From NCBI RefSeq assembly GCF_018982885.2, contig NZ_CP081848.1, forward strand, positions 930,001 through 994,000: 64,000 nt of DNA, written 5' to 3'. The DNA comes from Polymorphobacter megasporae. GTDB taxonomy: Bacteria; Pseudomonadota; Alphaproteobacteria; Sphingomonadales; Sphingomonadaceae. The notes beneath the pieces are model-generated. The model worked only from the letters and a program-made list of their open reading frames with translations, was not told the origin of the DNA and searched no databases. Positions 17,405 through 26,343 of the stretch are shown here, piece after piece. The position numbers and the translations under genes were made by a program. Positions within the stretch are counted from its first letter, which is position 1. The number at the start of each line of letters is the position of its first letter.

Positions 17405-18352
17405 ATGACCATGGTTGAACCACCGTCTGAAGCACGTCGTCAATCGGACATAGCAACGCGGCAGAACAGTCCGGCTCTGCTCAGGCTCTTGAAAGCGCGA
17501 CAGTGGCGTTGGCATGTCGCGAGAAATTGGCAGAAGGCACAGCTCGTGCTTCTCATCTTATTGCCTGCTGCAATCGGTACTGTGGGCGCAGTGCATCCAC
17601 CTTGGAAGGCCGGATTGTCGGTGGTCGCATCGCTTTTGGCGTTAGTCGATATCGCGGTGATTGATAGGCGTTACCGAGAGGCGATCAAAACTGCCGCTCG
17701 GATGAGCGAAGTTTTCGATACATGCTTGCTCCATCTGGACTGGAATAAACTCACTACAGGAAAACATCCTACACCCGAAGAGGTTGACCGCGCATCTCGA
17801 TCTTGGGATCGAAGCAGCTTAACCCAACCTCTAGAAAACTGGTATGCTCATAATATCGACTGTGCGCCGCTCGCACTGTCGAGAGCGATTTGCCAGCGAA
17901 CGAACCTGACATATGATCGAGATCTTCGAAGGATCTATGCTACGGTATTAACTGTATGTGCCGCTCTATCCATTGCAGTTCTACTGGCAGTAGGCGTGTT
18001 CAACAATGCGCCGGTGGTCGAATTTCTCATTACTTGGTGTGTTCCGGTATCGCCATTCCTGTTTTGGATATTACGCGAACGCTGGCGGCAATTGGATGCG
18101 ATCAACGCGAATGGTCCTGTCATTGAAGAAGCAGAACGCTTGATTGATGCCATGATAGTCGACCATTCCTCGGATCTGCGCTGCGAGCAGGCTTCACGTG
18201 AGCTGCAAAACGCCATTTTCACACGACGCTCAACCACCTACCTGATGGTCCCCGGGATTTACGGCCGGCGACGTGATGACTCCGAACAGGTAATGCGAGC
18301 GGCAGCTAGCTTCTGGCTCGAAAAAGCCGGCTTGGGTAACATAGCCGCGTAG
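17405..18352 (+). CDS. S-4TM family pore-forming CBASS effector
   Basis: A 315-residue inner-membrane protein with two hydrophobic pairs: about residues 45-63 and 69-86, then 178-199 and 204-223, separated by a soluble loop of about 90 residues. This layout and its place directly after a CD-NTase (3-bp gap) match the S-4TM effectors of type I CBASS. There, a cyclic nucleotide is thought to trigger membrane disruption and abortive infection. ATG 17405 or 17411 can start it; AGGAT precedes both. The frame is intact, so the effector is preserved although its signal-producing partner is broken. Base composition is AT-richer than flanking genes, supporting horizontal origin. Confidence 0.85.
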   Translation: MTMVEPPSEARRQSDIATRQNSPALLRLLKARQWRWHVARNWQKAQLVLLILLPAAIGTVGAVHPPWKAGLSVVASLLALVDIAVIDRRYREAIKTAARMSEVFDTCLLHLDWNKLTTGKHPTPEEVDRASRSWDRSSLTQPLENWYAHNIDCAPLALSRAICQRTNLTYDRDLRRIYATVLTVCAALSIAVLLAVGVFNNAPVVEFLITWCVPVSPFLFWILRERWRQLDAINANGPVIEEAERLIDAMIVDHSSDLRCEQASRELQNAIFTRRSTTYLMVPGIYGRRRDDSEQVMRAAASFWLEKAGLGNIAA

Positions 18353-18476
18353 CTAGCCGCTATGACTGGACGCCGGCGTCAAACTGAGCACTCGGCGACG
18401 CGTGTATCGGAGGCGGTCGCGAGCAGCGCCGATAATCGGTCGAACCCATGACGGCATCGAGGAGGTGTTGGCATGA

Positions 18477-18717
18477 GTGATCATCTGGTTGTCGGAGACA
18501 CAGATTTGTCGGATCGAGCCGCACTTTTCACTATCGCACGGTGGGCCTAGGGTCGACCACCGACGCGTGATCAACGGGATCATCTTCGTGATCAGGAATT
18601 GCCTGCGCTGGTGCAATGCGCTCAAGGACTACGGACCGCACAAGATGATCTACAACCGCTTCACCCGCAGGAGCAGGTGGGTGCGTTCAACCGCATTTTT
18701 GCAGCGCTCGCTTGACC
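18477..18717 (+). pseudogene. Decayed IS5-type transposase N-terminal fragment
   Basis: The frame from about 18477 reads WLSETQICRIEPHFSLSHG, PRVDHRRVINGIIFVIRN and YGPHKMIYNRF, the typical N-terminus of another IS5-group transposase. It then shifts frame near 18675 into VGAFNRIFAALA and is lost. No catalytic part or inverted repeat was found. It lies directly after the S-4TM gene and marks the right border of the defence island. Confidence 0.75.
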
Positions 18718-18794
18718 CGGTCAGACCCCTGCTTCTCGAGTCGCCACATCTCGGTGATGGCGTCCTTGAGCAACGTGTACTTGTCCGTTTTCGT
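18712..18794 (-). pseudogene. Truncated unknown gene downstream of msrA
   Basis: Right after the msrA stop, TAAGGAGG gives a near-perfect ribosome-binding site followed six bases later by ACG AAA ACG, where an ATG would be expected. The frame encodes TKTDKYTLLKDAITEMWRLEKQGSDRVK before running into the IS5-type remnant. It looks like the third gene of the msr operon, cut by the IS and with a mutated or non-standard start codon. Family not recognised. Confidence 0.4.
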
Positions 18795-18805
18795 GAGCGT
18801 CCTCC

Positions 18806-19315
18806 TTAGGCCTCGACCGTTCGGCGCGGCAGCACCCAGCTGGGCCTCACGAAATGGCAGGTATAGCCATTCGGCCGCCGCTCGAGGTAATCCTGATGCT
18901 CGGGTTCGGCCTCCCAGAAGTCGCCCGCCTTGCTCACCTCGGTGACGACGGTATCCGGCCAGAGGCCCGAGGCGTCCACGTCCGCGATCGTGTTCTCGGC
19001 GATCGCGCGCTGCTCGTCGCTGGTGTAAAAGATCGCCGACCGGTAGCTGGTGCCCAAGTCGCCACCCTGCCGGTCCTTCGTCGACGGATCGTGGATCTGG
19101 AAGAAGAGTTCCAGCAAGGTCCGATACGACGTCTTCGCGGGATCGAAGACGATCTCGATCGCCTCGGCATGGTTGCCGTGGTTTCGATAGGTGGCATTGG
19201 CGACCTCGCCCCCGGTATAGCCAACCCGTGTCGATACCACGCCGGGCCGGCGCCTTATCAGGTCCTGCATGCCCCAGAAGCAGCCGCCGGCGAGCAATGC
19301 GCGTTCTTCCGTCAT
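18806..19315 (-). CDS. msrA: Peptide-methionine (S)-S-oxide reductase MsrA
   Basis: A 169-residue enzyme with the catalytic motif GGCFWGMQ near the N-terminus, [21 protein letters not shown] and the [11 protein letters not shown] block. It reduces the S-epimer of methionine sulfoxide in proteins using thioredoxin. ATG 19315 overlaps the msrB stop by 4 bp. A longer upstream frame is only a shadow of msrB. No signal peptide is present, so a cytosolic repair role is expected. Confidence 0.95.
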   Translation of the reverse strand: MTEERALLAGGCFWGMQDLIRRRPGVVSTRVGYTGGEVANATYRNHGNHAEAIEIVFDPAKTSYRTLLELFFQIHDPSTKDRQGGDLGTSYRSAIFYTSDEQRAIAENTIADVDASGLWPDTVVTEVSKAGDFWEAEPEHQDYLERRPNGYTCHFVRPSWVLPRRTVEA

Positions 19316-19761
19316 GACATCGTCTCCACCTGACCGGCGTAGGCGCCGTAGCCTTCGGCCTCCATGTCGTCGCGATGGACGAAGCGAAGCGAGGCCGAGT
19401 TGATGCAGTAGCGGAGACCGCCTGCGTCTTGCGGACCGTCGGGGAAGACGTGCCCGAGATGGCTGTCGCCGTACGTCGAGCGCACTTCGATGCGCATCCT
19501 GCCGTGCGTGTCGTCGCGCAGCTCGTTGACGTTGGCAGGCTCGATCGGTTTGGTGAAGCTGGGCCAACCACATCCAGAATCGTACTTGTCGGATGACGCG
19601 AACAGGGGCTCTCCCGACACGATGTCGACGTAAATGCCGGGCTCCTTGTTGTCGAGATACGCGCCCTCTCCCGGGCGCTCGGTTCCGCTTTCCTGCGTCA
19701 CGCGACGCTGTTCAGGAGTCAAGGCCGCGAGTGCCTCGTCAGTCCTACGATATTCAGGCAT
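19312..19761 (-). CDS. msrB: Peptide-methionine (R)-S-oxide reductase MsrB
   Basis: A 149-residue protein with the family signatures [13 protein letters not shown] and [13 protein letters not shown], and the catalytic Cys in [11 protein letters not shown]. It reduces the R-epimer of methionine sulfoxide. The two CxxC zinc pairs of many MsrBs are absent (VDIVSG replaces the usual CxxCG), so this is the zinc-free form. GGAAAGGAAG precedes ATG 19761. It forms an operon with msrA. Confidence 0.95.
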   Translation of the reverse strand: MPEYRRTDEALAALTPEQRRVTQESGTERPGEGAYLDNKEPGIYVDIVSGEPLFASSDKYDSGCGWPSFTKPIEPANVNELRDDTHGRMRIEVRSTYGDSHLGHVFPDGPQDAGGLRYCINSASLRFVHRDDMEAEGYGAYAGQVETMS

Positions 19762-19801
19762 GCTGCACTTCCTTTCCTCGCTAATCCCAGATGAAGAGAC
19801 G

Positions 19802-20041
19802 CTATCCCTCCACATTGATATCGGGACGGTCATGTCCATCGGCGCGTTCGGTCACCCATGTTCCGTCCGCATTCTGGAACTCGATATACGCAACCTCCCC
19901 GGACACTCCTTGCTCCCGGCATGCCATCGCGGCGGCCTTGCGGGCCATGTCATAGGTCGCGAACGTTTCCGCGAACGTGTCGCCCTGCTTGTAGGTCCAG
20001 CCGCCGTCATGTTCGACGACGCGATAGGTTACATGGCTCAT
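19802..20041 (-). CDS. Small DUF2188-like protein
   Basis: A 79-residue protein beginning with THVTYRVV-like residues ([26 protein letters not shown]) and a central [15 protein letters not shown] helix, resembling the DUF2188 family of short stress-associated proteins. It has no signal or membrane segment. It is separated by 9 bp from the membrane-protein gene upstream on the same strand and precedes msrB, so it may be co-transcribed with both. Confidence 0.7.
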   Translation of the reverse strand: MSHVTYRVVEHDGGWTYKQGDTFAETFATYDMARKAAAMACREQGVSGEVAYIEFQNADGTWVTERADGHDRPDINVEG

Positions 20042-20050
20042 CGCAATCCT

Positions 20051-20719
20051 TCAGGGGGTTATAGCTTTGAAGCGCTCGCGCGCGGCAAAATGGGCAGCCT
20101 CGACCCTCAGATGGATCCAGCCCGCGACCGCGAACGCAATGACGCCCGCGATGGTGGCGAACAGCAGCCCGGCGTGCAGTGAGCGCGCCACCGCCAAGCT
20201 GACTAGAACCGCGATCACGGCGCTGCTCACCCCACCGACCATGCTCGCCGCGGTGAAGAGCATCTGGAATTTCGAACCGCCGGCAGTGAACAGGTTGTGG
20301 TTGGCGTGCGCATCCCCAACGGGATGATCGAACCACCGGTCCAGGCCCGGCGACACGTCGGCGTAGAAGGCCCAGATACGCGCCTCGTTGTAGCTGAGGC
20401 GCAGGTCCTGCACCCCTGTCTGCACCACCCGGTTGAACGTGACGATGCCGAGCGGCACGAGGCACGACAGCAGCACGAACGCGAAGACGTAGAAGCCCGT
20501 GCCCATCTGCGTCGCGGTGCTGATGAAGCCGAGCGCGACCAGCGTCATCGACACCGAGGTGAGGTACATGCCGGAGCGGCCGACCGCTTCGGTCACCGTG
20601 GTTGTGCGCGCACCTGAGATCACGAAGTGCATCGTCGTCATGATGTGCACCTGGCGATCGATGTCGGACACCGGTTCGCCGGCCGAGACGTCTACTGGTC
20701 CTTCGAGAACATTCTTCAT
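20051..20719 (-). CDS. Four-helix membrane protein, function unknown
   Basis: A 222-residue protein with four predicted transmembrane segments, about residues 53-70, 76-96, 158-178 and 183-203, and polar N- and C-termini. The N-terminal half carries ISGARTTTVTEAVGRSG before the first helix. It resembles no transporter I know. The hydrophilic loop between helix pairs (about 60 residues) is rich in aromatic residues and His. It is first in the presumed small operon with the DUF2188-like gene and msrBA. Confidence 0.7.
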   Translation of the reverse strand: MKNVLEGPVDVSAGEPVSDIDRQVHIMTTMHFVISGARTTTVTEAVGRSGMYLTSVSMTLVALGFISTATQMGTGFYVFAFVLLSCLVPLGIVTFNRVVQTGVQDLRLSYNEARIWAFYADVSPGLDRWFDHPVGDAHANHNLFTAGGSKFQMLFTAASMVGGVSSAVIAVLVSLAVARSLHAGLLFATIAGVIAFAVAGWIHLRVEAAHFAARERFKAITP

Positions 20720-20960
20720 GATCCATCCGCCGTTAGCCGCAACCTAACCGTACCGGGCTGGCGACGATAGTCGCGGCAACGGTAAAACGGAGTTGTTCGA
20801 GGGTTCGCTGCGCCCACAAGCAGGCCTATAACGCCCTAATTGATCCAGCATTGCGCAAGACGCGGCTGCCGTTGGCTGATCATCATCGCCAGGCTACGGG
20901 GTTGCACAGTCAGCGCTTCGGGGGACGAGGGCTCGGCGGCGGTCGCGCGGTTCCGCCCTT

Positions 20961-21938
20961 TCAAGGCTCGAGCGTCCAGTGGCCGCTGAGGCCGAACAGC
21001 GTGGCGGATAGGACCTTGTCGCCGAACGTGGCGTCGACCCGGCTGCGGTACCGTGCGAACAGGGCGGCGGACAGTACGTGCGCGGGAACGGTCTCCTCCA
21101 TGGCCGCCTCGATCGTGCGGTGGCCTTCGCCCGGGTCGCTGACCCGACCGTTGAACCTGTTCAGATCACCTTGCTCCGCCAGCGCCGAAGCGGTCAGGTC
21201 GAGCAGCCGAGACGACGTCGCGCTCGCGCGCCTCCACACCTCGGCGATGTCGGCGAGATTGAACTGGAACCGCGACTCGTCCGGCAGCTTCGCGGACCCG
21301 CGGCCTTGGAGGATGTCGAAACCTTCGGCATATGCCTGCATGAGCCCAAACCCGACCGCGTCGTGGACCATCTTCACGAAACGGCCGGCGCCGGTTGGGC
21401 CGGCGTGGACGTAGCCCCGCTCCGCGCGGTCGTCGGAGCCGAGCCGACTTCGCGTGGGGGCGATGTCGCCCGCGCCGGGCGCCAGCGCGTCGAAGATCGG
21501 GTCGAGCAGCTTGACGGACGCCGCGTCGCCCCCGATCGCCATGCAATAGCCGCGTCGGCTGCCGGAATGCCCGTCCATGATCCCGACGTCTAGAAGATGG
21601 ATTCCCCGCGCGCTGCAGGACGCCGCCCTCCGGATGTCGTCCTTGTAGAAGGTGTCGCTCCCGTCGACCACGACGTCGCCCGGGGAACCGAGCTCGACGA
21701 GGTCGGCGATCGCGACTTCGGTCGGCTCGCCGGGCGCTAGCATGATCCAGAGTATGCGGGGCGGTTCGAGCGACGCCAGGAGGTCGTCGAGCGAGCGGGC
21801 GGCGGCGGCACCCTCGATGGCGACCGCGTCGACCCCCTGCACGCCTGGATTGAAGACCACGACCTCGTGGCCAGCTTCGATCAAACGGCCGGTGATGTCG
21901 ACCGCCAGTCGACCCTGACCGATCATCGCGAGACGCAT
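20961..21938 (-). CDS. 6-phosphogluconate dehydrogenase-like protein with altered active site
   Basis: A 325-residue protein of the short (YqeC-type) decarboxylating 6-phosphogluconate dehydrogenase family, with the dinucleotide motif MIGQGRLAVDITGRL, the GPTGAGRFVKMV block, MQAYAEGFDIL and VSDPGEGHRTIEAAMEE. Several normally invariant residues differ: the substrate-binding SGG of DVGTSGGVWG reads IMDG, and the KMVHN motif reads KMVHD. It may be a pseudo-enzyme or act on another 3-hydroxy acid phosphate. ATG 21938 is used. It stands upstream of no obvious pentose-pathway partner. Confidence 0.85.
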   Translation of the reverse strand: MRLAMIGQGRLAVDITGRLIEAGHEVVVFNPGVQGVDAVAIEGAAAARSLDDLLASLEPPRILWIMLAPGEPTEVAIADLVELGSPGDVVVDGSDTFYKDDIRRAASCSARGIHLLDVGIMDGHSGSRRGYCMAIGGDAASVKLLDPIFDALAPGAGDIAPTRSRLGSDDRAERGYVHAGPTGAGRFVKMVHDAVGFGLMQAYAEGFDILQGRGSAKLPDESRFQFNLADIAEVWRRASATSSRLLDLTASALAEQGDLNRFNGRVSDPGEGHRTIEAAMEETVPAHVLSAALFARYRSRVDATFGDKVLSATLFGLSGHWTLEP

Positions 21939-22166
21939 CGTGCTTCCTCCGGTTGAGTGACAGGAACCTCGGTGCCGACGCCTTCATACAGCGTCCAAGC
22001 CGTCGGGTCGGAGCCGCGCTTCACGCAGTGTCTCCCCGCTCTCGTTCGATCTTCGCTCACGAGCAGTGGACGAGGCCGCATTCCGCTTGCGGCGGCCACG
22101 TCGGTCGCCGTGGCTGGCGCGCCAAGCGCCGGCTCCGTCCCGGCGGTGCAAGGGGCACACGTCGTC

Positions 22167-23468
22167 CTAGGTGCCTGCTTCGCTGCCATCGAGCCATGTC
22201 CTGTACTCGAGCGCGTCCGCACGTTGCCGCCTTGCATGCGGCTCGTCATACTCTTGCGGCCAGATCGTCGGAACGACGAGGCACATGCTCTGGGTCGGCA
22301 GGACGGTGCACCATTGTGACATCAGGTGCTTATAGGCCTTGCCGACCGGTCGGATGTTGCGGTTCAGGTCGAACAGTCCGACGGGATTGACGTTGCCGTT
22401 CGTCTCGCGAAGCGCCGAATCCCAGTCGACCTGGTCCGTCAGCGAATACCATGTAAAGCCGAGGATCGGTACGCCGTCGTTCCGCACCCGCAGGACGTTC
22501 GCCCATTGCTTCCACAGCCAGTCAACCGCGCCTTCGCCGTCGGCGCCGTCGTTGAAGTTGGTCTCGGTGTGCATGACCGGCAGGCGGTAGCGCTCATAGT
22601 ACTGCTTGGTGATCGCGTCGTAGCCGATCACCTCGCCAGATGCGCGGCTGTTGCCGTCCATCATGACCCGGTGCTCGTTGGTCCAGTAATAGTCGTTACC
22701 CATGATGCAGTGCGGTTTCAGTCGCTGATTCATGAAGAAGTCGTACTCGTCCCGGCTCATGCCGTTGTCGGCGAGGTAATGGTACATACCGGAATCGACA
22801 CGAGTGCCGTAGTTCAGGTCAAGACTCAGGAAGCGCATCGAGTTCAGCATCTCGGCCTTGGCGATCGCGCTCGGACCCTCGGCATGAAAGTACTCGGAAG
22901 ATTCGGACTGGATGAAGATCGCGTCCGGACGGACCTTCAAGATGGCTCGCATCGCCAGGACGTTCGCTCGCACCAGGTTCTTCAGGGCCGTCACGAAGGT
23001 CTGGTCGGTGACCCCCTCCTCGTTCCACCAGCCGTACTTGGCGGAGAAGAGTGCGCAGATGAACATCTCGTTCACCGGCGTGTAGAACTGGATGAACGGA
23101 TAGCGCGTCGCGAAGTCGGCGGCGTATCTTGCGAACAGCTTGGGGAAGTCGCTGTTCTGAAAATTGCCCAACCAGTCGGGAAGGCCGAAGTGGCACAGGT
23201 CGACGATCGCGACGATGTTCTTGCGGTATATCTCGGCAAAGGCGAGATCGGCAAACTCCCAGTCGTAACGACCGTCGCCAAGCCACGTACGATGAAGGGG
23301 GGGTCCGTAACGCAGGTAGCTGATGCACATCTCCTGCACGAGATCGATATCAGTCTTCCAGTACCGGTAGTGCCCGCAGCTTTCGAGTTCGTCGATACGG
23401 GTCCGTCCGCCGTTGATGGTCGGATTGGAGTTCTCAATGCCCGTCGCGAACATGAAGGTCTTTGGCAT
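22167..23468 (-). CDS. Family 1-like (clan GH-A) glycoside hydrolase
   Basis: A 433-residue TIM-barrel glycosidase. The acid/base Glu lies in FYTPVNEMF, the nucleophile Glu in PVMHTETNF, and GFTWYSLTDQVDWDSAL follows, the usual arrangement for GH1-type enzymes. The N-terminal FMFATGIENSNPTING fits the same group. No signal peptide is present, so a cytosolic substrate is expected. The last 40 residues (after LVVPTIW) are basic and may be an extension of variable length. Divergence from classical GH1 is enough that the sugar specificity cannot be given. Confidence 0.8.
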   Translation of the reverse strand: MPKTFMFATGIENSNPTINGGRTRIDELESCGHYRYWKTDIDLVQEMCISYLRYGPPLHRTWLGDGRYDWEFADLAFAEIYRKNIVAIVDLCHFGLPDWLGNFQNSDFPKLFARYAADFATRYPFIQFYTPVNEMFICALFSAKYGWWNEEGVTDQTFVTALKNLVRANVLAMRAILKVRPDAIFIQSESSEYFHAEGPSAIAKAEMLNSMRFLSLDLNYGTRVDSGMYHYLADNGMSRDEYDFFMNQRLKPHCIMGNDYYWTNEHRVMMDGNSRASGEVIGYDAITKQYYERYRLPVMHTETNFNDGADGEGAVDWLWKQWANVLRVRNDGVPILGFTWYSLTDQVDWDSALRETNGNVNPVGLFDLNRNIRPVGKAYKHLMSQWCTVLPTQSMCLVVPTIWPQEYDEPHARRQRADALEYRTWLDGSEAGT

Positions 23469-23648
23469 CGTGGACGTCTCCTGGTGGTGCGGTCTCGACT
23501 GGCGCAGATCAAGTCAGTGTCGTGGGCACGTGACGTGTTCGTCGTCGCGACCTGTGAAGTTACGGGGCCACCCGAGCCGGAGGCGGCTTCAGGGGGCGGA
23601 CCGGTCGGGCGGACGAACGCTTCGCGGCCGTCGTTCCGGCGAACGACC

Positions 23649-25355
23649 TCACGCCGCTTCGGCCCTGGCCGGGCGCGGGCCCAGCGAGCGCGCCACCTCG
23701 TCGACGAGCCAGCGCGCGATCTTGGCCGGTTCTACCCCGAGCTGGCGCAGCACGAGCTCCGCGACGTCGAGCCCGGCCGGCACGCTCCGATCGATCACGG
23801 TCAACATGCCAATCGAGCTGAACCGCTTCGCCTCGACCTCATCATGGACGATTACTATGCGGGTTAGGGCAGGGTAGAAATCCAGCATCGAAGACGACAG
23901 CTCGTGCGACACCTCGAACGAAGGCGTCGTCAGGACGCTGATGCGGCGACCATGCAGCGCGATCGGACCCCAGATTCGCGGATCGGCGAAATCGCCGAAC
24001 CCGACCTTGTAGCCGTCGGCGACCGCCCGACGCAGACGCCGATCGTCACGTTCGATCGCTGCGTAGCCGATGCCGAAGGCTTGCAGGGCATCGGCCAGCG
24101 TCCGCCCGGCGCTGCCCATGCCCGCGATGAACACCGGTTCGATCTCCGCGTGGGGCTTCAGTTCAGGGTCGGCCAGCACCGGTCGTCGCAGACGCATGCG
24201 CCCGGCGAGGTTGCGCCCGGCTTCAGCGAGCGTCGGCGTCACGGCAAGGCTGATCGCCACCGAGGCAATCAACACCGCGCTCGCGCGTTCGCCGACCAGT
24301 TGCCGGATCGGCGAGAGGCTCAGGATCACGAACGCGAATTCGGATCCCTGGGCGAGGAGGAAGCTCAGCTGGGTCGAGCCGGGAGCCGACCACCGGAAGG
24401 AGAAGCTGGCTGCGGCGTTCGCCGCGATCTTCGCGGTGATGAGGACGGCCGTCATGCCGATCAAGGCCGGCCAGACCCGCAGCAACGCGGCGACGTCGAT
24501 CGACAACCCGACGGCGATGAAGAAGAAGCTGAGGAAGAGGCCTCTGAAGGGCTTGATCTCCGATTGCACGACCACCCGGTAGGGGGTTTCCGCGATGATC
24601 ATCCCCCCGAGGAATGCGCCTAGGGTCAACGAAAGACCGACGGAGCCCGTCGCCCAGCCGGCGGCAAGCGCGACGAGCAGCGCGATGCCCGTGAACACCT
24701 CTTCGTTCCGGCTCCGTGCGATCATCGCAAAGGCTGGCCTGACCACGAACCGGCCAAGCAGCAGCGCCACTCCGAAGGCCGCGGCCGCTTTGGCCAGCGC
24801 GATACCAAGGGCGGGAAGCAGTGGCGTATGCGTTTCGAGGGCGCCCGCGACGATCAACAGGAAGATCGCCGCGACGTCCTGAAAAATCAGGATCGCGGTT
24901 GCGGTCAGGCCCACCGGGCAGTTCTGCTGATGCCGTTCGGCGATTAGACGCGCGACCACAGCCGTCGATGAGAGCGCTAGCGTCGCGCCGATGATCAGTG
25001 CGGCCGCAAGCGGAAAGCCCGCGAACAAGGCCAATCCGCAGAACACCATCGTTCCGGCGAGCACCTGCACCGGACCGAGTCCGAAGATGTCGGAAGCGTG
25101 AGCCCGGATGTGCGTAAAAGAGAAGTCGAGTCCGATGTCGAAGAGCAGGAACACGACGCCGAGCGCCGCGAGGATCGCGATCGTTCCGCCGTCCAGTACC
25201 ATGTTCAGGCCTGCGAAACGCAGGCCCAGCCCGAGCATCAAGTAGCCCACGATCGGACTGAGGCCCATCGCGCGCGACGCCAATGCCGCCGTGACCCCGA
25301 GCATGAGCAGCAGGATGACCGGGGCTAGCGCGGCCAGGAGTTGAATGTCGCCCAT
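23649..25355 (-). CDS. KefB/CPA2-type cation:proton antiporter
   Basis: A 568-residue protein with about twelve transmembrane segments in the first 400 residues. Typical CPA2 blocks are IVGYLMLGLGLRFAG, FLLFDIGLDFSF, TLALSSTAVVARLIAE, IFQDVAAIFLLI and FFFIAVGLSIDV. A C-terminal Rossmann-like TrkA-N/RCK part begins EPVFIAGMGSAGRTLADAL. It should exchange K+ or Na+ for protons under electrophile or pH stress. ATG 25355, preceded by AAGGACC, is chosen over longer starts because it places the first helix at the N-terminus. Confidence 0.92.
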   Translation of the reverse strand: MGDIQLLAALAPVILLLMLGVTAALASRAMGLSPIVGYLMLGLGLRFAGLNMVLDGGTIAILAALGVVFLLFDIGLDFSFTHIRAHASDIFGLGPVQVLAGTMVFCGLALFAGFPLAAALIIGATLALSSTAVVARLIAERHQQNCPVGLTATAILIFQDVAAIFLLIVAGALETHTPLLPALGIALAKAAAAFGVALLLGRFVVRPAFAMIARSRNEEVFTGIALLVALAAGWATGSVGLSLTLGAFLGGMIIAETPYRVVVQSEIKPFRGLFLSFFFIAVGLSIDVAALLRVWPALIGMTAVLITAKIAANAAASFSFRWSAPGSTQLSFLLAQGSEFAFVILSLSPIRQLVGERASAVLIASVAISLAVTPTLAEAGRNLAGRMRLRRPVLADPELKPHAEIEPVFIAGMGSAGRTLADALQAFGIGYAAIERDDRRLRRAVADGYKVGFGDFADPRIWGPIALHGRRISVLTTPSFEVSHELSSSMLDFYPALTRIVIVHDEVEAKRFSSIGMLTVIDRSVPAGLDVAELVLRQLGVEPAKIARWLVDEVARSLGPRPARAEAA

Positions 25356-25444
25356 GCGAGGTCCTTGCCGGGATGATTTTGACGGCAGCGCCACTGATGC
25401 CTCTGGTATCTTCGGTCGCTCAGTAAACAGGACCGACGACCTGG

Positions 25445-25969
25445 CTAGGTTCGACGGCGCTGACGCATCTCCCTGAGCGACGTGCCCAAGTGCCACCAGC
25501 ATGCAGAAAGCAGAACGACATCCTTCAGCAGAAATGCTCCCGGAAGCGCCGAAAGAGCGGGCGTGCCCTCATAGCCGGACTGGATGACGCCCGGCGTCGT
25601 GAACATGCATGACAACGTCAGGAGGAATGACCAGACGCCCATGGCGCTGCCGACCGCGGACAAGCGGGGATCAAGGAGCCGGCCAGCGATCAGCAGCCCG
25701 CTCGCGATCTCGAAGACGCCTAGGAAGATCGCGCCCCCAGCCACCCCGAAGAGCGTATAGAGCCACGAGATCAGGGGATTGTTCGAAATTATGCCGACCA
25801 GACCCTGCTGCTCGAAGCTGAAGAACTTCAGGCCGCCGAACCACAGAAAGACGATGGACAGGGCTACCGTGATGGCCCAGCCTCCGGATCGCTCGACGTC
25901 GTCGCCCTCCCAAAGGGTCCGATTGTGTGGACCGGTCTCGTCGGGACGGGATGCTTCCGTGCTTGCCAT
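25445..25969 (-). CDS. DUF417 (YkgB/RclC-like) membrane protein
   Basis: A 174-residue inner-membrane protein with four hydrophobic segments. Signature stretches are SIVFLWFGGLKFFSFE, NNPLISWLYTLFG, FEIASGLLIAGR and the late GAFLLKDVVLLSACWW. In E. coli a family member (RclC) belongs to the reactive-chlorine response. CTGAGGAAATAAAG before ATG 25969 gives a good ribosome-binding site. It lies 89 bp upstream of the antiporter gene on the same strand and may share its transcript. Confidence 0.88.
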   Translation of the reverse strand: MASTEASRPDETGPHNRTLWEGDDVERSGGWAITVALSIVFLWFGGLKFFSFEQQGLVGIISNNPLISWLYTLFGVAGGAIFLGVFEIASGLLIAGRLLDPRLSAVGSAMGVWSFLLTLSCMFTTPGVIQSGYEGTPALSALPGAFLLKDVVLLSACWWHLGTSLREMRQRRRT

Positions 25970-26343
25970 CTTTATTTCCTCAGGAGGAATTCCGCCGTCT
26001 GCGAGAAGAGCGTAACAGAGACGGCGAGAGGCGGTGCGCTTCCGGGACAGCGCAACACACGCCACGGTGTTTTGCAGCAGCAAAGCCTTAGATTCGCAGG
26101 AAAGGCCGTGCCGGCGGCTCCGTATCGCAGCAAAAGCGAGGCATCGGGACCGGGGGCAGCCTCTCGCCTTATAAGTCTCGGAGGCCGGCCAGAAGCGTGC
26201 GATGGTTGGCACGGTGGCAGCCCGTCCTCCCCTGCGGCGTAAGAGCCCGTACGAAAGCCTGGGTGCCCACCTGCTGCCGTCGACCTCGGACAGTCGCTTG
26301 GGCCGCTGACCATCAAGCTCGTTTGCGGAAGGGAGAGACCACG
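25970..26343. other. Intergenic region, no gene seen
   Basis: About 370 bp between the DUF417 gene and the IS110 fragment. It presumably holds the minus-strand promoter of the DUF417/antiporter pair. I see no convincing coding frame, strong hairpin or repeat. Confidence 0.4.

Noticed and set aside
18687-19571. Minus-strand frame of 294 codons
   Set aside because: It passes out of frame through msrA and msrB. Only its last 30 codons (after msrA) look real and are listed as a fragment.
22326-23867. Plus-strand frame of 513 codons
   Set aside because: Antisense to the GH1-like gene and the end of the antiporter; high-GC codon bias keeps the opposite frame open. No family features.
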